From Clostridia bacterium (lineage in GTDB: Bacteria > Bacillota > Clostridia > Christensenellales > Aristaeellaceae), in contig JAFUGS010000097.1 of the NCBI GenBank assembly GCA_017469265.1, positions 1 through 53,584 on the forward strand: DNA of 53,584 bases. The letters run 5' to 3'. Below, piece by piece: positions 32,757 through 42,135 of the stretch. Position numbers and translations under genes: made by a program. The notes under the pieces are model-generated. The model saw only the letters and a program-made list of their open reading frames with translations. It was not told the origin of the DNA and did no database searches. Position 1 is the stretch's first letter. The number at the start of each line of letters is the position of its first letter.

Positions 32757-33030
32757 AAGAAATGGTCTTGCAAACACGCCCGGGGGGCGTGAAAACAGGA
32801 AAAACACAAAGAAAGAAGGAGGGAATGTCATGGACGCTGGGAGTAGCAGCGGCGTGCCGGTTGGGCGAAGACAGCGGGGCGTGAACGCCATGGCGTTTCC
32901 GTTCCTGTCCGTATAATTTTCCCAGCCCGTATGCCTACTCCCCACAACGCCAGGAAGCCGTTCATCATGGCGAAGGGGTTCCCTGAAAAGCAGGGGGATT
33001 CCTCATCACGTAAAACGAGGAGGAAGAAGC
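32757..33030 (+). promoter_or_regulatory. long structured mgtE leader, possible metal-responsive element
   Basis: The segment 32836-32846 can pair in two exclusive ways: GCTGGGA with TCCCAGC (32836-32842 with 32920-32926), or GGGAGTAG with CTACTCCC (32839-32846 with 32935-32942). Between them lies a perfect AACGCC-AT-GGCGTT palindrome (32884-32897). Near the gene, CCCTG/CAGGG (32981-32985, 32991-32995) forms a small hairpin. A small ORF (32830-32916) with a strong ribosome binding site spans the switchable arm. It does not match the M-box consensus as far as I can see. Confidence 0.5.
32830..32916 (+). CDS. possible 28-aa leader peptide upstream of mgtE
   Basis: ATG 32830 lies 6 nt after AAGGAGGG and encodes MDAGSSSGVPVGRRQRGVNA... 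ending MAFPFLSV. Its stop at 32914-32916 falls just before the alternative 3' pairing arms at 32920 and 32935, so ribosome position on the ORF could choose between the two folds. An overlapping ATG at 32825 is too close to the site. Confidence 0.4.
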   Translation: MDAGSSSGVPVGRRQRGVNAMAFPFLSV

Positions 33031-34413
33031 ATGACGGAGCATAATGTGACAGTCGAAACAACTTTACAGGCCCTTCTGAAGGAAAAAAAGTACACCACCA
33101 TCCGGGACATCCTGATCACGATGAACCCCGCGGATATCGCCGCGGTTTTTTCCGGATGCGAAGCGGAGCAGCTGCCGCTGCTTTTCCGCCTGCTGCCCAA
33201 GGAGCTGGCGGCGGAAAGCTTCGTGGAAATGGAAAGCGATGAGCAGGAAGCCCTGATCCGGGGCATCAGCGACAGCGAGCTGAAGCAGGTCATGGACGAG
33301 CTGTACGTGGACGACGCGGTGGACATCGTGGAGGAGATGCCCGCCAACGTGGTGCAGCGGATTCTGGCTCAGAGCGACCCGCAGATGCGGAAGGAGATCA
33401 ACGAAATCCTCCAGTATCCCGAAAACTCCGCCGGCTCCGTCATGACGACGGAGTATGTCAGCCTGAATCCCAACATGACGGTGGGGGACGCGATTCTCCG
33501 CATCCGCCAGACCGGCGTGGATAAGGAAACCATCTACACCTGCTACGTGCTGAAGAACCGGCTGCTCATCGGTACCGTGTCGGTGAAGAGCCTGCTGCTG
33601 GCCCCCAGCGACATGCAGACCATCGACAGCGTCATGGAAACCGGCAGCAACCTCATCACCGTTTCCACCCATACGGATCAGGAAGAAGTGGCCAAGACGA
33701 TGAGCAAGTACAACCTGCTGGCCGTTCCCGTGGTGGACGGGGACAACCGGATGGTTGGCATCGTCACCTTCGACGACGCCATGGACGTCATGGAGGATGA
33801 GACGACCGAGGATATGGAGATCATGGCCGGTATGACGCCGAGCGACAAGACCTATCTCCGTTCCTCGCCCCTGGATCTGTTTAAGCACCGGATTCCCTGG
33901 CTGGCGCTGCTGATGGTTTCCGCCACCTTCACGGGGCTGATTATTACCAGCTTCGAGGAAGCCCTGGCCGCCCAGGTGGCCCTGACGGCCTTCATCCCCA
34001 TGCTGATGGACACCGGCGGCAACTCCGGGTCCCAGAGCTCCGTGACGGTCATCCGTGCCCTGAGCCTGAACGAACTGGAATTCAGGGATCTGCCGAAGGT
34101 CATCTGGAAGGAAATCCGGACCGCGGTCATGTGCGGCCTGGCCCTGGCGGTGCTCTGCTTCGGCAAGATCATGCTGGTGGACCGGCTGATCATGGGCAAC
34201 CCCGATGTGACCCTGCTGGTGGCGGCGGTGGTGTGCCTGACCATGGCCATCACCATCCTCTGCGCGAAGATCGTGGGCTGCACCCTGCCCATGGTGGCCA
34301 AAAAGCTGGGCTTTGACCCGGCGGTCATGGCCAGCCCGTTTATCACCACCATCGTGGACGCCCTGAGCCTGCTGGTGTACTTCGGAATCGCCAAGGCCCT
34401 GCTGTCCCTGTAA
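33031..34413 (+). CDS. mgtE: MgtE magnesium transporter/channel
   Basis: 460 residues. The N-terminal superhelical domain (about 1-130) is followed by two CBS domains (about 135-255) that sense cytoplasmic Mg2+, a plug-helix region, then five membrane helices (about 285-460). The family block IPMLMDTGGNSGSQSSVTVIRAL in the pore region is conserved. Imports Mg2+, and in some relatives other divalent ions. GAGGAGG precedes ATG 33031. Expression is probably controlled by the unusual 268-nt leader. Confidence 0.93.
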   Translation: MTEHNVTVETTLQALLKEKKYTTIRDILITMNPADIAAVFSGCEAEQLPLLFRLLPKELAAESFVEMESDEQEALIRGISDSELKQVMDELYVDDAVDIVEEMPANVVQRILAQSDPQMRKEINEILQYPENSAGSVMTTEYVSLNPNMTVGDAILRIRQTGVDKETIYTCYVLKNRLLIGTVSVKSLLLAPSDMQTIDSVMETGSNLITVSTHTDQEEVAKTMSKYNLLAVPVVDGDNRMVGIVTFDDAMDVMEDETTEDMEIMAGMTPSDKTYLRSSPLDLFKHRIPWLALLMVSATFTGLIITSFEEALAAQVALTAFIPMLMDTGGNSGSQSSVTVIRALSLNELEFRDLPKVIWKEIRTAVMCGLALAVLCFGKIMLVDRLIMGNPDVTLLVAAVVCLTMAITILCAKIVGCTLPMVAKKLGFDPAVMASPFITTIVDALSLLVYFGIAKALLSL

Positions 34414-34429
34414 ACTTCAGCCTGTATAC

Positions 34430-34476
34430 GGCATGCCCGCTGCCCGGGTCCTCCCGATCAGCGGGCTGCCTTTTTT
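34430..34476 (+). terminator. mgtE terminator
   Basis: GCCCGCTG/CAGCGGGC arms (34434-34441, 34458-34465), extended by GGC/GCC across a bulge, followed by six Ts. Confidence 0.75.
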
Positions 34477-34517
34477 GCCCCGGCCGTGGCATACCCATCC
34501 AAAGGGAGGAAAGAAGC

Positions 34518-35999
34518 ATGGCATCCAGCACGAGAAAAAACGCGATGTACAATGTGGCGTACCGCCTGTTTTCCGTGCTGCTGCCCCTGGTGACCGCGCC
34601 GTATCTTTCCCGTACCGTGGGCACGGAGGGGGTGGGCCTTTACTCCCACGCCTGGAGCGTCAGCTACATCTTCTGCCTGATCGGGATGCTGGGGCTGAAC
34701 GATTATGGGGTCCGGGCCATTGCCCGGGTGCGGGATGACCGGGAAAAGCTGGACCGGACCTTCTCCGCCATCTGGCAGATGCAGCTGCTGGTGGCCGGCG
34801 TCACGCTGCTGCTCTGGTTCGGGTACGTTTTTCTCGTGGCCGGCGAGGAGCGGACCATCGCCTTCCATCTGACCATGATGAGCGTCAGCTGCCTGTGCAG
34901 CTTTGACTGGTGCCTCATGGGGCTGGACATCTTCCGGCCCATCGCCCTGCGGAACACCTTCGTCAAATCCGCGGCGGCGGTATGCGTGTTCCTCTTCGTC
35001 CGGGAGAAGGGCGACCTGTGGATCTACGCCTTCGTCTGGAGCCTGGCCACCCTGGCGGGCAACCTGAGCTGCGTGCCGGGGCTGCGGGGCAAGGTCCGGT
35101 ACCGGCGGGTCCCCATGGGAGAGAGCCTGAAGCATCTGGGCCCCTGCGCGGTGCTGTTCATCTCTGTCATGGCGGTGAACATCTACCGCACCATGGACAA
35201 GGTCATGGTCAGCCGCCTGGCGGGCTACGCCCAGAACGGCCTTTACGAAAACGCGGAAAAGATCATTTACTGCCTCAGCGGTTTTATCTCCGCCATCGGC
35301 ACCGTCATGATGCCGAAGATCAGCCATATGCAGCAGAAAGGGGAGACGGAGGCCATCCGGGCGCACATCGACCGAAGCATGGAGCTGATCCTGTGCATGG
35401 TCAGCGGCATGGCCTTCGGCGTGGCCGCGGTGGCGGACCGGTTCTCCGTCCTGTTCTACGGGGAGGCCTTCGCCGCATCCGGCGCCCTGATGGCCCCCCT
35501 GGCTTTCACCCTGATCCTGATCGGCTTCGCCAACGTGATCCGGACCCAGTGGGTGCTGCCCCAGGGAAGGGACAGCATCTTTGTGAAGAGCGTCTGCTCC
35601 GGCGCGGTGGTGAACCTGGCGGTCAACGCCCTGCTGATTCCCCGGATGCAGGCCATGGGCGCCGTGGTGGGCACCCTGATGGCGGAGGGAACCGTGCCCC
35701 TGGTGCAGTGGCTGATCCTGCGCAGGGAACTGCCTTACGGAAGATTCCTGGGCTATGCCGGCACCTATGCGGCGGCGGGCGCGGTCATGCTGCTGGCGGT
35801 GCGCCTGACCGGACGCCTGCTTCCCTGGACCGGCTGGCCGGGGCTGGCGGCGCAGGTGGCCGTCGGCATCCTGGTCTACGGCGCCGTGACCCTGCTGGTC
35901 TGGAAGCTGGAGGGAAGAACGTATCTCCGGGGCCTGGGGCGGAAAAAGACGAAAAGCGGCGCAGCGGAAGCGCCGGCGGACGAAAAGCCGGAAAGCTGA
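34518..35999 (+). CDS. oligosaccharide flippase (Wzx/MOP superfamily)
   Basis: 493 residues with about 12-14 membrane helices. The start NVAYRLFSVLLPLVTAPYLSRTVG is typical of RfbX/Wzx polysaccharide flippases, and TMDKVMVSRLAGYAQNGLYENAEKI is a family-typical middle segment. It moves lipid-linked oligosaccharide across the membrane. The tail (RKKTKSGAAEAPADEKPES) is charged. It stands alone without polysaccharide synthesis genes, after a terminator and with no clear promoter in the 41-nt gap, so expression may rely on readthrough from mgtE. AAAGGGAGG precedes ATG 34518. Confidence 0.88.
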   Translation: MASSTRKNAMYNVAYRLFSVLLPLVTAPYLSRTVGTEGVGLYSHAWSVSYIFCLIGMLGLNDYGVRAIARVRDDREKLDRTFSAIWQMQLLVAGVTLLLWFGYVFLVAGEERTIAFHLTMMSVSCLCSFDWCLMGLDIFRPIALRNTFVKSAAAVCVFLFVREKGDLWIYAFVWSLATLAGNLSCVPGLRGKVRYRRVPMGESLKHLGPCAVLFISVMAVNIYRTMDKVMVSRLAGYAQNGLYENAEKIIYCLSGFISAIGTVMMPKISHMQQKGETEAIRAHIDRSMELILCMVSGMAFGVAAVADRFSVLFYGEAFAASGALMAPLAFTLILIGFANVIRTQWVLPQGRDSIFVKSVCSGAVVNLAVNALLIPRMQAMGAVVGTLMAEGTVPLVQWLILRRELPYGRFLGYAGTYAAAGAVMLLAVRLTGRLLPWTGWPGLAAQVAVGILVYGAVTLLVWKLEGRTYLRGLGRKKTKSGAAEAPADEKPES

Positions 36000-36044
36000 A
36001 AGCGGAAAACCCGCAAAATGGAAGCGGAAAAGCTGAAAAATCTG

Positions 36045-36073
36045 TTTACAAATCGGCAAATGTCTGATAAGAT
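36045..36073 (+). promoter_or_regulatory. rpsO promoter and leader
   Basis: TTTACA (36045-36050) and TAAGAT (36068-36073) are 17 nt apart. About 95 nt of leader follow, with short inverted segments (GTCTGCGCAGGC near 36098). S15 often represses its own mRNA through such a leader; here this is only inferred. Confidence 0.65.
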
Positions 36074-36176
36074 AATCGCTGGGTTTGAATGAACCGTCTG
36101 CGCAGGCGACCGACGCTCCAACGGCGATCCGGGCTGACGGCGATTAGGCCCTAATGAAAAAACGGAGGAATGACCC

Positions 36177-36431
36177 ATGACCAAATCGGAAATCATTGCC
36201 GCCTATGCCCAGCATGAAGGCGACACCGGCTCCCCTGAAGTTCAGATCGCGCTGCTGACCGACCGCATCAACCATCTGAACGAGCACCTGAAGGCGAACA
36301 AGAATGACCATCATTCCAACCGCGGCCTGCTGCTGATGGTCGGCCGCCGCCGGAATATGCTGGAATACCTGAAGAAGACGGACATTGAACGGTATCGTTC
36401 TCTGATCGCCCGGCTGAACCTGCGGAAGTAA
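36177..36431 (+). CDS. rpsO: 30S ribosomal protein S15
   Basis: 84 residues, slightly shorter than the usual 88-89. The conserved rRNA-binding core is visible: [20 protein letters not shown], then [32 protein letters not shown] precedes the start. It lies upstream of pnp, the classical rpsO-pnp order, with a terminator and leader region between them. Confidence 0.96.
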   Translation: MTKSEIIAAYAQHEGDTGSPEVQIALLTDRINHLNEHLKANKNDHHSNRGLLLMVGRRRNMLEYLKKTDIERYRSLIARLNLRK

Positions 36432-36465
36432 GCTTCAGGGTTCCGGACGCTTGAAGGCAGAACCG

Positions 36466-36556
36466 CCGCCCTTCAGGGCGGATGGACAGCGGGCCGTTTC
36501 GCGGCTCCGCTGAGCAAAGCCGCCGGAGGAGGTTTCTTCCGGCGGCTGCGGTTTTT
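36466..36556 (+). terminator. rpsO terminator region
   Basis: Two hairpins: CCGCCC-TTCA-GGGCGG (36466-36481), and a 10-bp AGCCGCCGGA/TCCGGCGGCT (36518-36527, 36538-36547) followed after GCGG by five Ts. The second is the likely terminator. The rest of the 347-nt gap to pnp shows no gene. Confidence 0.7.
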
Positions 36557-36693
36557 CCTGTGTACGGTTTCAAAGCGCCATTCCCGCGATTCCCGTCCGG
36601 CAGAGCCGGACGGCGGACCGGTACCGCCGGGGAGCGTAAGGCGGGCCCGCGGGCGCGGTGCTTTTCCCTCCGGAGATTCCGTATGTTATCCCC

Positions 36694-36722
36694 TTGAAAA
36701 TCCCCCGGGAGCGGGGTTTTCA
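36694..36722 (+). promoter_or_regulatory. pnp leader hairpin
   Basis: TTGAAAA(T)CCCC pairs with GGGGTTTTCAA around a GC-rich loop, 57 nt before the pnp start. It may be a residual terminator or an RNase III-type processing hairpin used in pnp autoregulation. No clear promoter is visible between it and the start. Confidence 0.45.
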
Positions 36723-36778
36723 ATAGATAGCATACGGCACTCCGATGAAGACAGACAGAAAAGGAGTGAACAACGAAA

Positions 36779-38929
36779 ATGGAATCCAAATGCTATTCCA
36801 TGGACCTGGCCGGGCGGAAGCTGACGCTGGAATTCGGCCGGTACTGTGAGCAGGCCAACGGTTCCGTCTGGGTGCACCTGGGCGACACCGTGGTCATGGT
36901 CAACGCCACCATGGCGCCCACCCCCCGGGAGGGCGTGGACTTCTTCCCTCTGGCCGTGGATGTGGAAGAGAAGCAGTACTCCGTCGGCAAAATCCCCGGC
37001 GGGTTCATCAAGCGGGAAGGCCGCCCCACGGACAAGGCGACCCTGACCTGCCGGCTGATCGACCGCCCCCTGCGCCCCCTGTTCAACAAGGGGATGCGCA
37101 ATGACGTGCAGGTGGTGGTCACCATCCTGAGCGTGGAGCAGGACGTGCCGCCGGAAATCCCGGCCATGATCGGCTCCTCCATCGCCCTGGCGGTGTCCGA
37201 TATCCCGTGGAACGGCCCCACCGGCGCGGTGCTCGTGGGCCGGGTGAACGGGCAGTACGTCATCTGCCCCGATGAGGCGCAGCGCGCCGCAAGTGATCTG
37301 AGCCTGTACGTGGCCGGCACGGAGGAAGCCATCATGATGGTGGAAGCCGGGGCCAATGAGCTGAGCGAGGATACCATGCTGGACGCGATTCTCTTCGGCC
37401 ACGAGGAGATCAAGAAGCTGGTTGCCTTCCAGAAGCAGATCGTCGCCGAAATCGGCAAGGAAAAGAAGGTCGTTCCGCTGATCACCACTGGCGACGACGT
37501 CAAGGCCGCCGTGCGCGAATTCGCGCTGGACAAGTGCAAGTGGGTTTACGAGACCTTTGAGCGCAAGGAGCGCCAGAACCGTGAGACGCAGGTGAAGGAA
37601 GAAACCCTGGCCGCGCTGAGCGAGCGCTTCCCGGAGCGGGAAAGCGAAATCGAGGACGCGCTGTATTACCTGAACAAGGAGGTCATGCGCGCGAAGATCC
37701 TGAATGAGGGCATCCGTCCGGACGGCCGGAAGGTCACCGAGATCCGCCCCATCTGGTGTGACGTGGGCGTGCTGCCCCGGACGCACGGCTCCGCCATCTT
37801 CACCCGCGGCCAGACTCAGGCCCTGACGGTGACCACCCTGGGCACGGTATCCGAAGGCCAGACCCTGGACGGGCTGAGCACCAGCGAAACCTTCAAGCGC
37901 TATATTCACCAGTACAACATGCCCCCGTACGCCACCGGCGAGGCGGGCCGCATGAAGAGCCCGGGCCGCCGCGAGATCGGCCACGGCGCGCTGGCGGAGC
38001 GGGCCCTGCTGCCCGTGATCCCCTCCGAGGAGGAATTCCCCTACGCCATGCGGCTGGTCAGCGAGATTCTGAGCTCCAACGGCTCCTCCTCCATGGCCTC
38101 CGTCTGCGGCAGCACCCTGAGCCTGATGGACGCGGGCGTGCCGATTTCCGCCCCTGTGGCCGGCGTGGCCATGGGCCTGATCACGGATCAGGAGAGCGGC
38201 AAGCTGGCGGTGCTGACGGACATTCAGGGCCTGGAGGACTTCCTGGGCGATATGGACTTCAAGGTTGCCGGCAGCATGAACGGCATCACCGCCCTGCAGA
38301 TGGACATCAAGATCGCGGGCATTAACCGCGCCATCCTACAGCAGGCGCTGGCCCAGGCGCTGCAGGGCCGCCTGCATATCCTGAAGATCATGCTGGAGAC
38401 CCTGGGGCAGCCCAGAGAAGAGCTGAGCCCCTACGCGCCGAAGATCATCAACTTCACCATCAACCCCGACAAGATCCGCGAGGTTATTGGCCCCGGCGGA
38501 AAGATGATCAACAAGATCATCGCGGAGACCGGCGTGAAGATTGACATCGAGGACGACGGCCGCGTCTTCATCTCCACGCCCGACAGCGCGGCGGCGGAGA
38601 AGGCGAAGAAGATCATCGAGGGCATCGCCAAGGACATCGAGGTCGGGGACGTGTTCACCGGCAAGGTGGTCCGCATCATGAACTTCGGCGCCTTTGTGGA
38701 ACTGGCGCCCGGCAAGGACGGCATGATCCACATCTCCAAGCTGGACAACCACCGGGTGGAGAAGGTGGAGGATGTGGTCAACATCGGTGACGAGCTGGAA
38801 GTGAAGGTCAACGAGATTGACGCTCAGGGCCGGATTAACCTGATCCGGAATGACATCGTCTACGAGAACACCGCGCCGGCCCGCCGGGAAGGCGGCAGCC
38901 GCCGTCCGCCCCGCAGGGACAGCCATTAA
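36779..38929 (+). CDS. pnp: polyribonucleotide nucleotidyltransferase (PNPase)
   Basis: Phosphorolytic 3'-5' exoribonuclease, 716 residues, full length. Two RNase PH domains flank an alpha-helical linker. The active-site block [12 protein letters not shown] and [13 protein letters not shown] lies in the second domain. The C-terminus has a KH domain ([20 protein letters not shown]) and an S1 domain ([20 protein letters not shown]). AAAAGGAGTG precedes ATG 36779. Confidence 0.97.
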   Translation: MESKCYSMDLAGRKLTLEFGRYCEQANGSVWVHLGDTVVMVNATMAPTPREGVDFFPLAVDVEEKQYSVGKIPGGFIKREGRPTDKATLTCRLIDRPLRPLFNKGMRNDVQVVVTILSVEQDVPPEIPAMIGSSIALAVSDIPWNGPTGAVLVGRVNGQYVICPDEAQRAASDLSLYVAGTEEAIMMVEAGANELSEDTMLDAILFGHEEIKKLVAFQKQIVAEIGKEKKVVPLITTGDDVKAAVREFALDKCKWVYETFERKERQNRETQVKEETLAALSERFPERESEIEDALYYLNKEVMRAKILNEGIRPDGRKVTEIRPIWCDVGVLPRTHGSAIFTRGQTQALTVTTLGTVSEGQTLDGLSTSETFKRYIHQYNMPPYATGEAGRMKSPGRREIGHGALAERALLPVIPSEEEFPYAMRLVSEILSSNGSSSMASVCGSTLSLMDAGVPISAPVAGVAMGLITDQESGKLAVLTDIQGLEDFLGDMDFKVAGSMNGITALQMDIKIAGINRAILQQALAQALQGRLHILKIMLETLGQPREELSPYAPKIINFTINPDKIREVIGPGGKMINKIIAETGVKIDIEDDGRVFISTPDSAAAEKAKKIIEGIAKDIEVGDVFTGKVVRIMNFGAFVELAPGKDGMIHISKLDNHRVEKVEDVVNIGDELEVKVNEIDAQGRINLIRNDIVYENTAPARREGGSRRPPRRDSH

Positions 38930-38938
38930 GACTTATTT

Positions 38939-38964
38939 TCAGGGAGGCTGAAAAGCCTCCCTGA
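38939..38964 (+). other. 10-bp hairpin abutting the ruvX start region
   Basis: A perfect CAGGGAGGCT/AGCCTCCCTG stem (38940-38949, 38954-38963) with a GAAA tetraloop. No T run follows, so it is a poor terminator. An in-frame ATG at 38964 sits directly at its base. It may protect the pnp 3' end or limit ruvX translation. Confidence 0.6.
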
Positions 38965-38984
38965 TGTACTTTGATGAAGCGATG

Positions 38985-39428
38985 ATGGGAAAGAGAATCC
39001 TTTGCCTGGACGTGGGGGACGCGCGAATCGGCGTTGCCGTGTCCGACCCGGCGCGAATCATCGCCACCCCGGTGGAGGTGATCCAACGGGTGGGATGGGG
39101 TCCGGACTGCCGGCGGATCAAGGCCCTCTGCGACCAGTATGAAACGGATGAGGTGCTCAGCGGCCTGCCCCTGAACATGGATGGCACGGAGGGCTTCCAG
39201 GCCCAAAAGGTGCGGGAATTCTGCGCCCAGGTGGAGAAACAGGGCCTGCGGGTGTTTTTCCAGGACGAGCGGCTCACCACCGTGACGGCGGAGGAAGCCC
39301 TGCTGGAAGGCGGGGTCAGCCGCCAGGAACGCAAAGGAACCGTGGATAAGATTGCCGCCGCGGTGATTCTGTCGCAGTGGCTGAATGAACAAAAGAAGGA
39401 GGAACAGAGCAATGTCGGAAACCTTTAA
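38985..39428 (+). CDS. ruvX: YqgF/RuvX family putative Holliday junction resolvase / rRNA maturation nuclease
   Basis: 147 residues with an RNase H-like fold. The N-terminal ILCLDVGDARIGVAVSDP has the first catalytic Asp; VFFQDERLTTVTAEEALLEGG and TVDKIAAAVILSQWL carry the rest of the family pattern. Family members have been linked to 16S rRNA 3'-end processing. The start is uncertain: ATG 38985 and 38982 fit family length, while 38964 lies at the hairpin base; none has a strong Shine-Dalgarno sequence. It overlaps the next gene by 17 nt. Confidence 0.88.
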   Translation: MGKRILCLDVGDARIGVAVSDPARIIATPVEVIQRVGWGPDCRRIKALCDQYETDEVLSGLPLNMDGTEGFQAQKVREFCAQVEKQGLRVFFQDERLTTVTAEEALLEGGVSRQERKGTVDKIAAAVILSQWLNEQKKEEQSNVGNL

Positions 39429-39717
39429 CCCCATGGATCCGGAAGATGAGCTGATCGAGCTCGTGGACGAGGACGGCGAAACCCAGACCTATGAGTGGCT
39501 GGCCACCTTCACCATGAATGACGCGCAGTACATCGCCGTGGCCGACGCCACCGAGGAGGAGGATCCCGAGTCCATCGAGGTGCTCTTCCTGCGGATCGAA
39601 CAGGATGAGGACGGCAACGATGTCTACGTCTCCGTGAACGACGAGAAGGAAGCGGACGACGCTTTCGCCGCCTTCATGGAGCTGGTGGATGAGGAGGAAG
39701 CGGAGGACGGGGAATAA
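39412..39717 (+). CDS. DUF1292 family acidic protein
   Basis: 101 residues, very acidic. The DUF1292 core is clear (ELVDEDGETQTYEWLATFTM, then FLRIEQDEDGNDVYVSV), ending with a Glu-rich tail. These small proteins accompany ruvX in most Firmicutes (yrrK-yrzB order) but have no settled role. AAGGAGGAA precedes ATG 39412. Confidence 0.9.
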   Translation: MSETFNPMDPEDELIELVDEDGETQTYEWLATFTMNDAQYIAVADATEEEDPESIEVLFLRIEQDEDGNDVYVSVNDEKEADDAFAAFMELVDEEEAEDGE

Positions 39718-39735
39718 GCCCGTCTTCCCGCAGGG

Positions 39736-39761
39736 CGCCCCGCGGCATGGCGGGGCGTTTT
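39736..39761 (+). terminator. terminator after the DUF1292 gene
   Basis: CGCCCCGC/GCGGGGCG (39736-39743, 39750-39757) followed by four Ts. Confidence 0.75.
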
Positions 39762-39861
39762 CCGTGCCGCGGGATGCCCGCTCCGCCGGACCGGCTCCGG
39801 AACCGGGGCGCGGAGATCGATATTGTCTGAAATCTGACAGGCTGAAAAACCCTTTCTTCCA

Positions 39862-39890
39862 TTGACGGAAGGACAAAGAAGGACTACAAT
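39862..39890 (+). promoter_or_regulatory. hppA promoter
   Basis: TTGACG (39862-39867) and TACAAT (39885-39890) are 17 nt apart. Confidence 0.7.
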
Positions 39891-39970
39891 ACCTGTGTTC
39901 GCCGCTCCACGAGAAGGGAGCAAAGCGGAATTACCCCGGTCCGGGGAAAAGGATAGGAGGTCTTTTTTCT

Positions 39971-42094
39971 ATGTCTGCGTGGTATATCCTTACGCTGTGC
40001 GTGATTGCCGCGACCATCGCCTATGTCATCTGGAACTACCTGCGCATCAAAAAGATGCCCGAGGGAACCAAGGACATGGTGGAGATGGCCGCCATCATCC
40101 GCAGCGGCGCCAACACCTTCATGAAGACGGAGTATCGGACCATCGCCATCGTGGTGGCTGTGCTGGCCGTCGTCTTTTCGCTCTTTGTGGAAAAAACCAG
40201 CGGAATTACCTTCCTGATGGGCGCCTGCATGAGCAGTGTGGTGTGCGTGCTGGGCATGCGCAGCGCCACCTATGCCAACGTCCGTACGGCCAATAAGGCC
40301 CGGGAGAGCATGTCCATCGGCGAGACCGTCAAGGTCGCCCTCTGCGGCGGCTCCATCTCCGGCCTCAGCGTGCAGGCTTTTGGCCTGCTGGGCCTCGTGC
40401 TGGTGCTGATCATCTTCGGCAACGTAAAGCCCAACGCGCAGGGCGGCGGCCTGCTGACCACCCTGCAGGGCATCAACCCCACCATCATGCATGTGTCCAC
40501 CTACAGCCTGGGCTGCTCCCTGGTGGCCATGTTCAACCGCGTGGCGGGCGGCAACTACACCAAGGCGGCGGACATTTCCGCGGACATCCTGGCCAAGGTC
40601 CGGAATGACCTGCCCGAGGACGACAGCCGGGTGCCCAACGTCATCGCGGACTTCATCGGCGACAACGTGAACGACATCGCCGGCAACTGCTCCGACCTGC
40701 TGGAGAGCTTCGTGGCCACCGTGGCCGCGGCCCTGATGATCTCCGTGGTGCTGTTCAATCAGCACGCGGAAGCCCTGGGCGACGCCGCTTTCCAGGCCCT
40801 GACCAAGTATCCCGTCGCCCTGGCGTGCCTCGGCCTGGTGGGCTGTCTGCTGGGCCTGATTTACGCCGCAGTGAAGAAAATGGGCAACAACCCTTCCCGG
40901 GAGCTGAACCTGGCGACCTGGATTTCCGCCGGGCTGACGGTGGTGCTGGGCTTCTTCGGCGCCATGAAGATCTTCAGCGGCATGGACGCCGCTGTCCTGG
41001 AGACCCTGGGCTGGAAGGCCGGCTGGGTCAGCCCCTGGATCTGCGCGGTGCTGGGTATTGCCAGCGGCGTGGCCATCGGCTCCATTACGGAATACTACAC
41101 CTCTACGGATTACAAGCCCACCCGGCAGCTGGCGGAGATGGCGCCGGAAGGGGAAGCCTTCGTCGTGACCAAGGGTGACGCGGTCGGCTCCCGCAGCGTG
41201 CTGCTGCCGGTGCTGGTCATCGGTCTGGCCCTGTTCGTCTCCGGCACCCTGGCCGGCATCTACGGGGTGGCCCTGGCGGCCCTGGGCATGCTGGCCTTTG
41301 TGGGCGCCACGGTTTCCATCGACGCATTCGGTCCCATCGCGGATAACGCCGGCGGTCTGGCGGAAAGCTGCCACCTGCCCCACGAGGTCCGCACCATCAC
41401 CGACAAGCTGGACGCCGTCGGCAACACCACCGCCGCGGTGGGCAAGGGCTTTGCCATCGGTTCCGCCGCCTTCGCCACGGTGAGCCTGATCGTCAGTTAC
41501 GTGGGCAGCTACTCCAACGGCATGCCGGACCTGAATATTGCCAGCTTCGTGGTGGTGGCCGGCGCCATCATCGGCGGCGGTCTGGTGGAATACTTCGCCG
41601 CCATGCTGACGGACAACACCATCGATTCCGCCAAGCTGATGGCGGATGAGGGCGACAAGCAGCTGACCCCCGAAGTGCTGGCGGGAAAGAAGACCCCGGA
41701 CTACAACCGGATGATTCAGCTGGCCGCGAAGGAAGCCCTGCGCAAGATGCTGGTGCCCTCCGTGCTGGCCATGGTGATTCCTGTGGTCGGCGGATTCGTC
41801 TTCGGCGCGGAATTTGTGGGCGGTATCCTGATCGGTGCCACCATCGTGGCGATTCCGCGGGCTATCTTCATGGGCAACAGCGGCGGCGCCTTCGACAACG
41901 CGAAGAAGTATATTGAATCCGGCGCCCTGACCGGCTACGGCAAGGGCACCGCGGCCCATAAGGCGGCCGTGACCGGCGACACCGTGGGCGACACCCGGAA
42001 GGACGTCGTGGGCGTGGCCCTGGACATCTTCATCAAGACCATGTCCACCGTCGGCAACACGCTGGTCAGCCTGTTCCGCGTGACGCTGCATTAA
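39971..42094 (+). CDS. hppA: membrane pyrophosphatase (K+-dependent type, H+ or Na+ pump), divergent
   Basis: 707 residues and about 16 membrane helices. It couples PPi hydrolysis to ion pumping. The substrate motif GGNYTKAADISADILAKVRN and the following DDSRVPNVIADFIGDNVNDIAG are clear, but differ at several places from the usual [20 protein letters not shown] and GDNVGDCAG forms. GNTTAAVGKGFAIGSAAF has Ala at the position that marks K+-dependent enzymes. The C-terminal motif reads GDTVGDTRKDVVGVALDIFI instead of the usual GDPFKDTSGPSLNILI type. So it is a divergent member; the pumped ion (Na+ or H+) is not decided here. GATAGGAGG precedes the start. Confidence 0.9.
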   Translation: MSAWYILTLCVIAATIAYVIWNYLRIKKMPEGTKDMVEMAAIIRSGANTFMKTEYRTIAIVVAVLAVVFSLFVEKTSGITFLMGACMSSVVCVLGMRSATYANVRTANKARESMSIGETVKVALCGGSISGLSVQAFGLLGLVLVLIIFGNVKPNAQGGGLLTTLQGINPTIMHVSTYSLGCSLVAMFNRVAGGNYTKAADISADILAKVRNDLPEDDSRVPNVIADFIGDNVNDIAGNCSDLLESFVATVAAALMISVVLFNQHAEALGDAAFQALTKYPVALACLGLVGCLLGLIYAAVKKMGNNPSRELNLATWISAGLTVVLGFFGAMKIFSGMDAAVLETLGWKAGWVSPWICAVLGIASGVAIGSITEYYTSTDYKPTRQLAEMAPEGEAFVVTKGDAVGSRSVLLPVLVIGLALFVSGTLAGIYGVALAALGMLAFVGATVSIDAFGPIADNAGGLAESCHLPHEVRTITDKLDAVGNTTAAVGKGFAIGSAAFATVSLIVSYVGSYSNGMPDLNIASFVVVAGAIIGGGLVEYFAAMLTDNTIDSAKLMADEGDKQLTPEVLAGKKTPDYNRMIQLAAKEALRKMLVPSVLAMVIPVVGGFVFGAEFVGGILIGATIVAIPRAIFMGNSGGAFDNAKKYIESGALTGYGKGTAAHKAAVTGDTVGDTRKDVVGVALDIFIKTMSTVGNTLVSLFRVTLH

Positions 42095-42135
42095 GCGGCT
42101 CACCGCGCGGCGAAAGCGCATCCAGATTCATATCA

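Noticed and set aside
32757-33030. M-box or yybP-ykoY (Mn2+) riboswitch upstream of mgtE
   Set aside because: A GGGAGTAG block resembles part of the yybP-ykoY core, but the other conserved blocks are not found, and no M-box core is visible. Left as an unassigned structured leader.
39884-42121. Minus-strand frame opposite hppA
   Set aside because: His/Gln/Gly-rich shadow of a conserved membrane enzyme.
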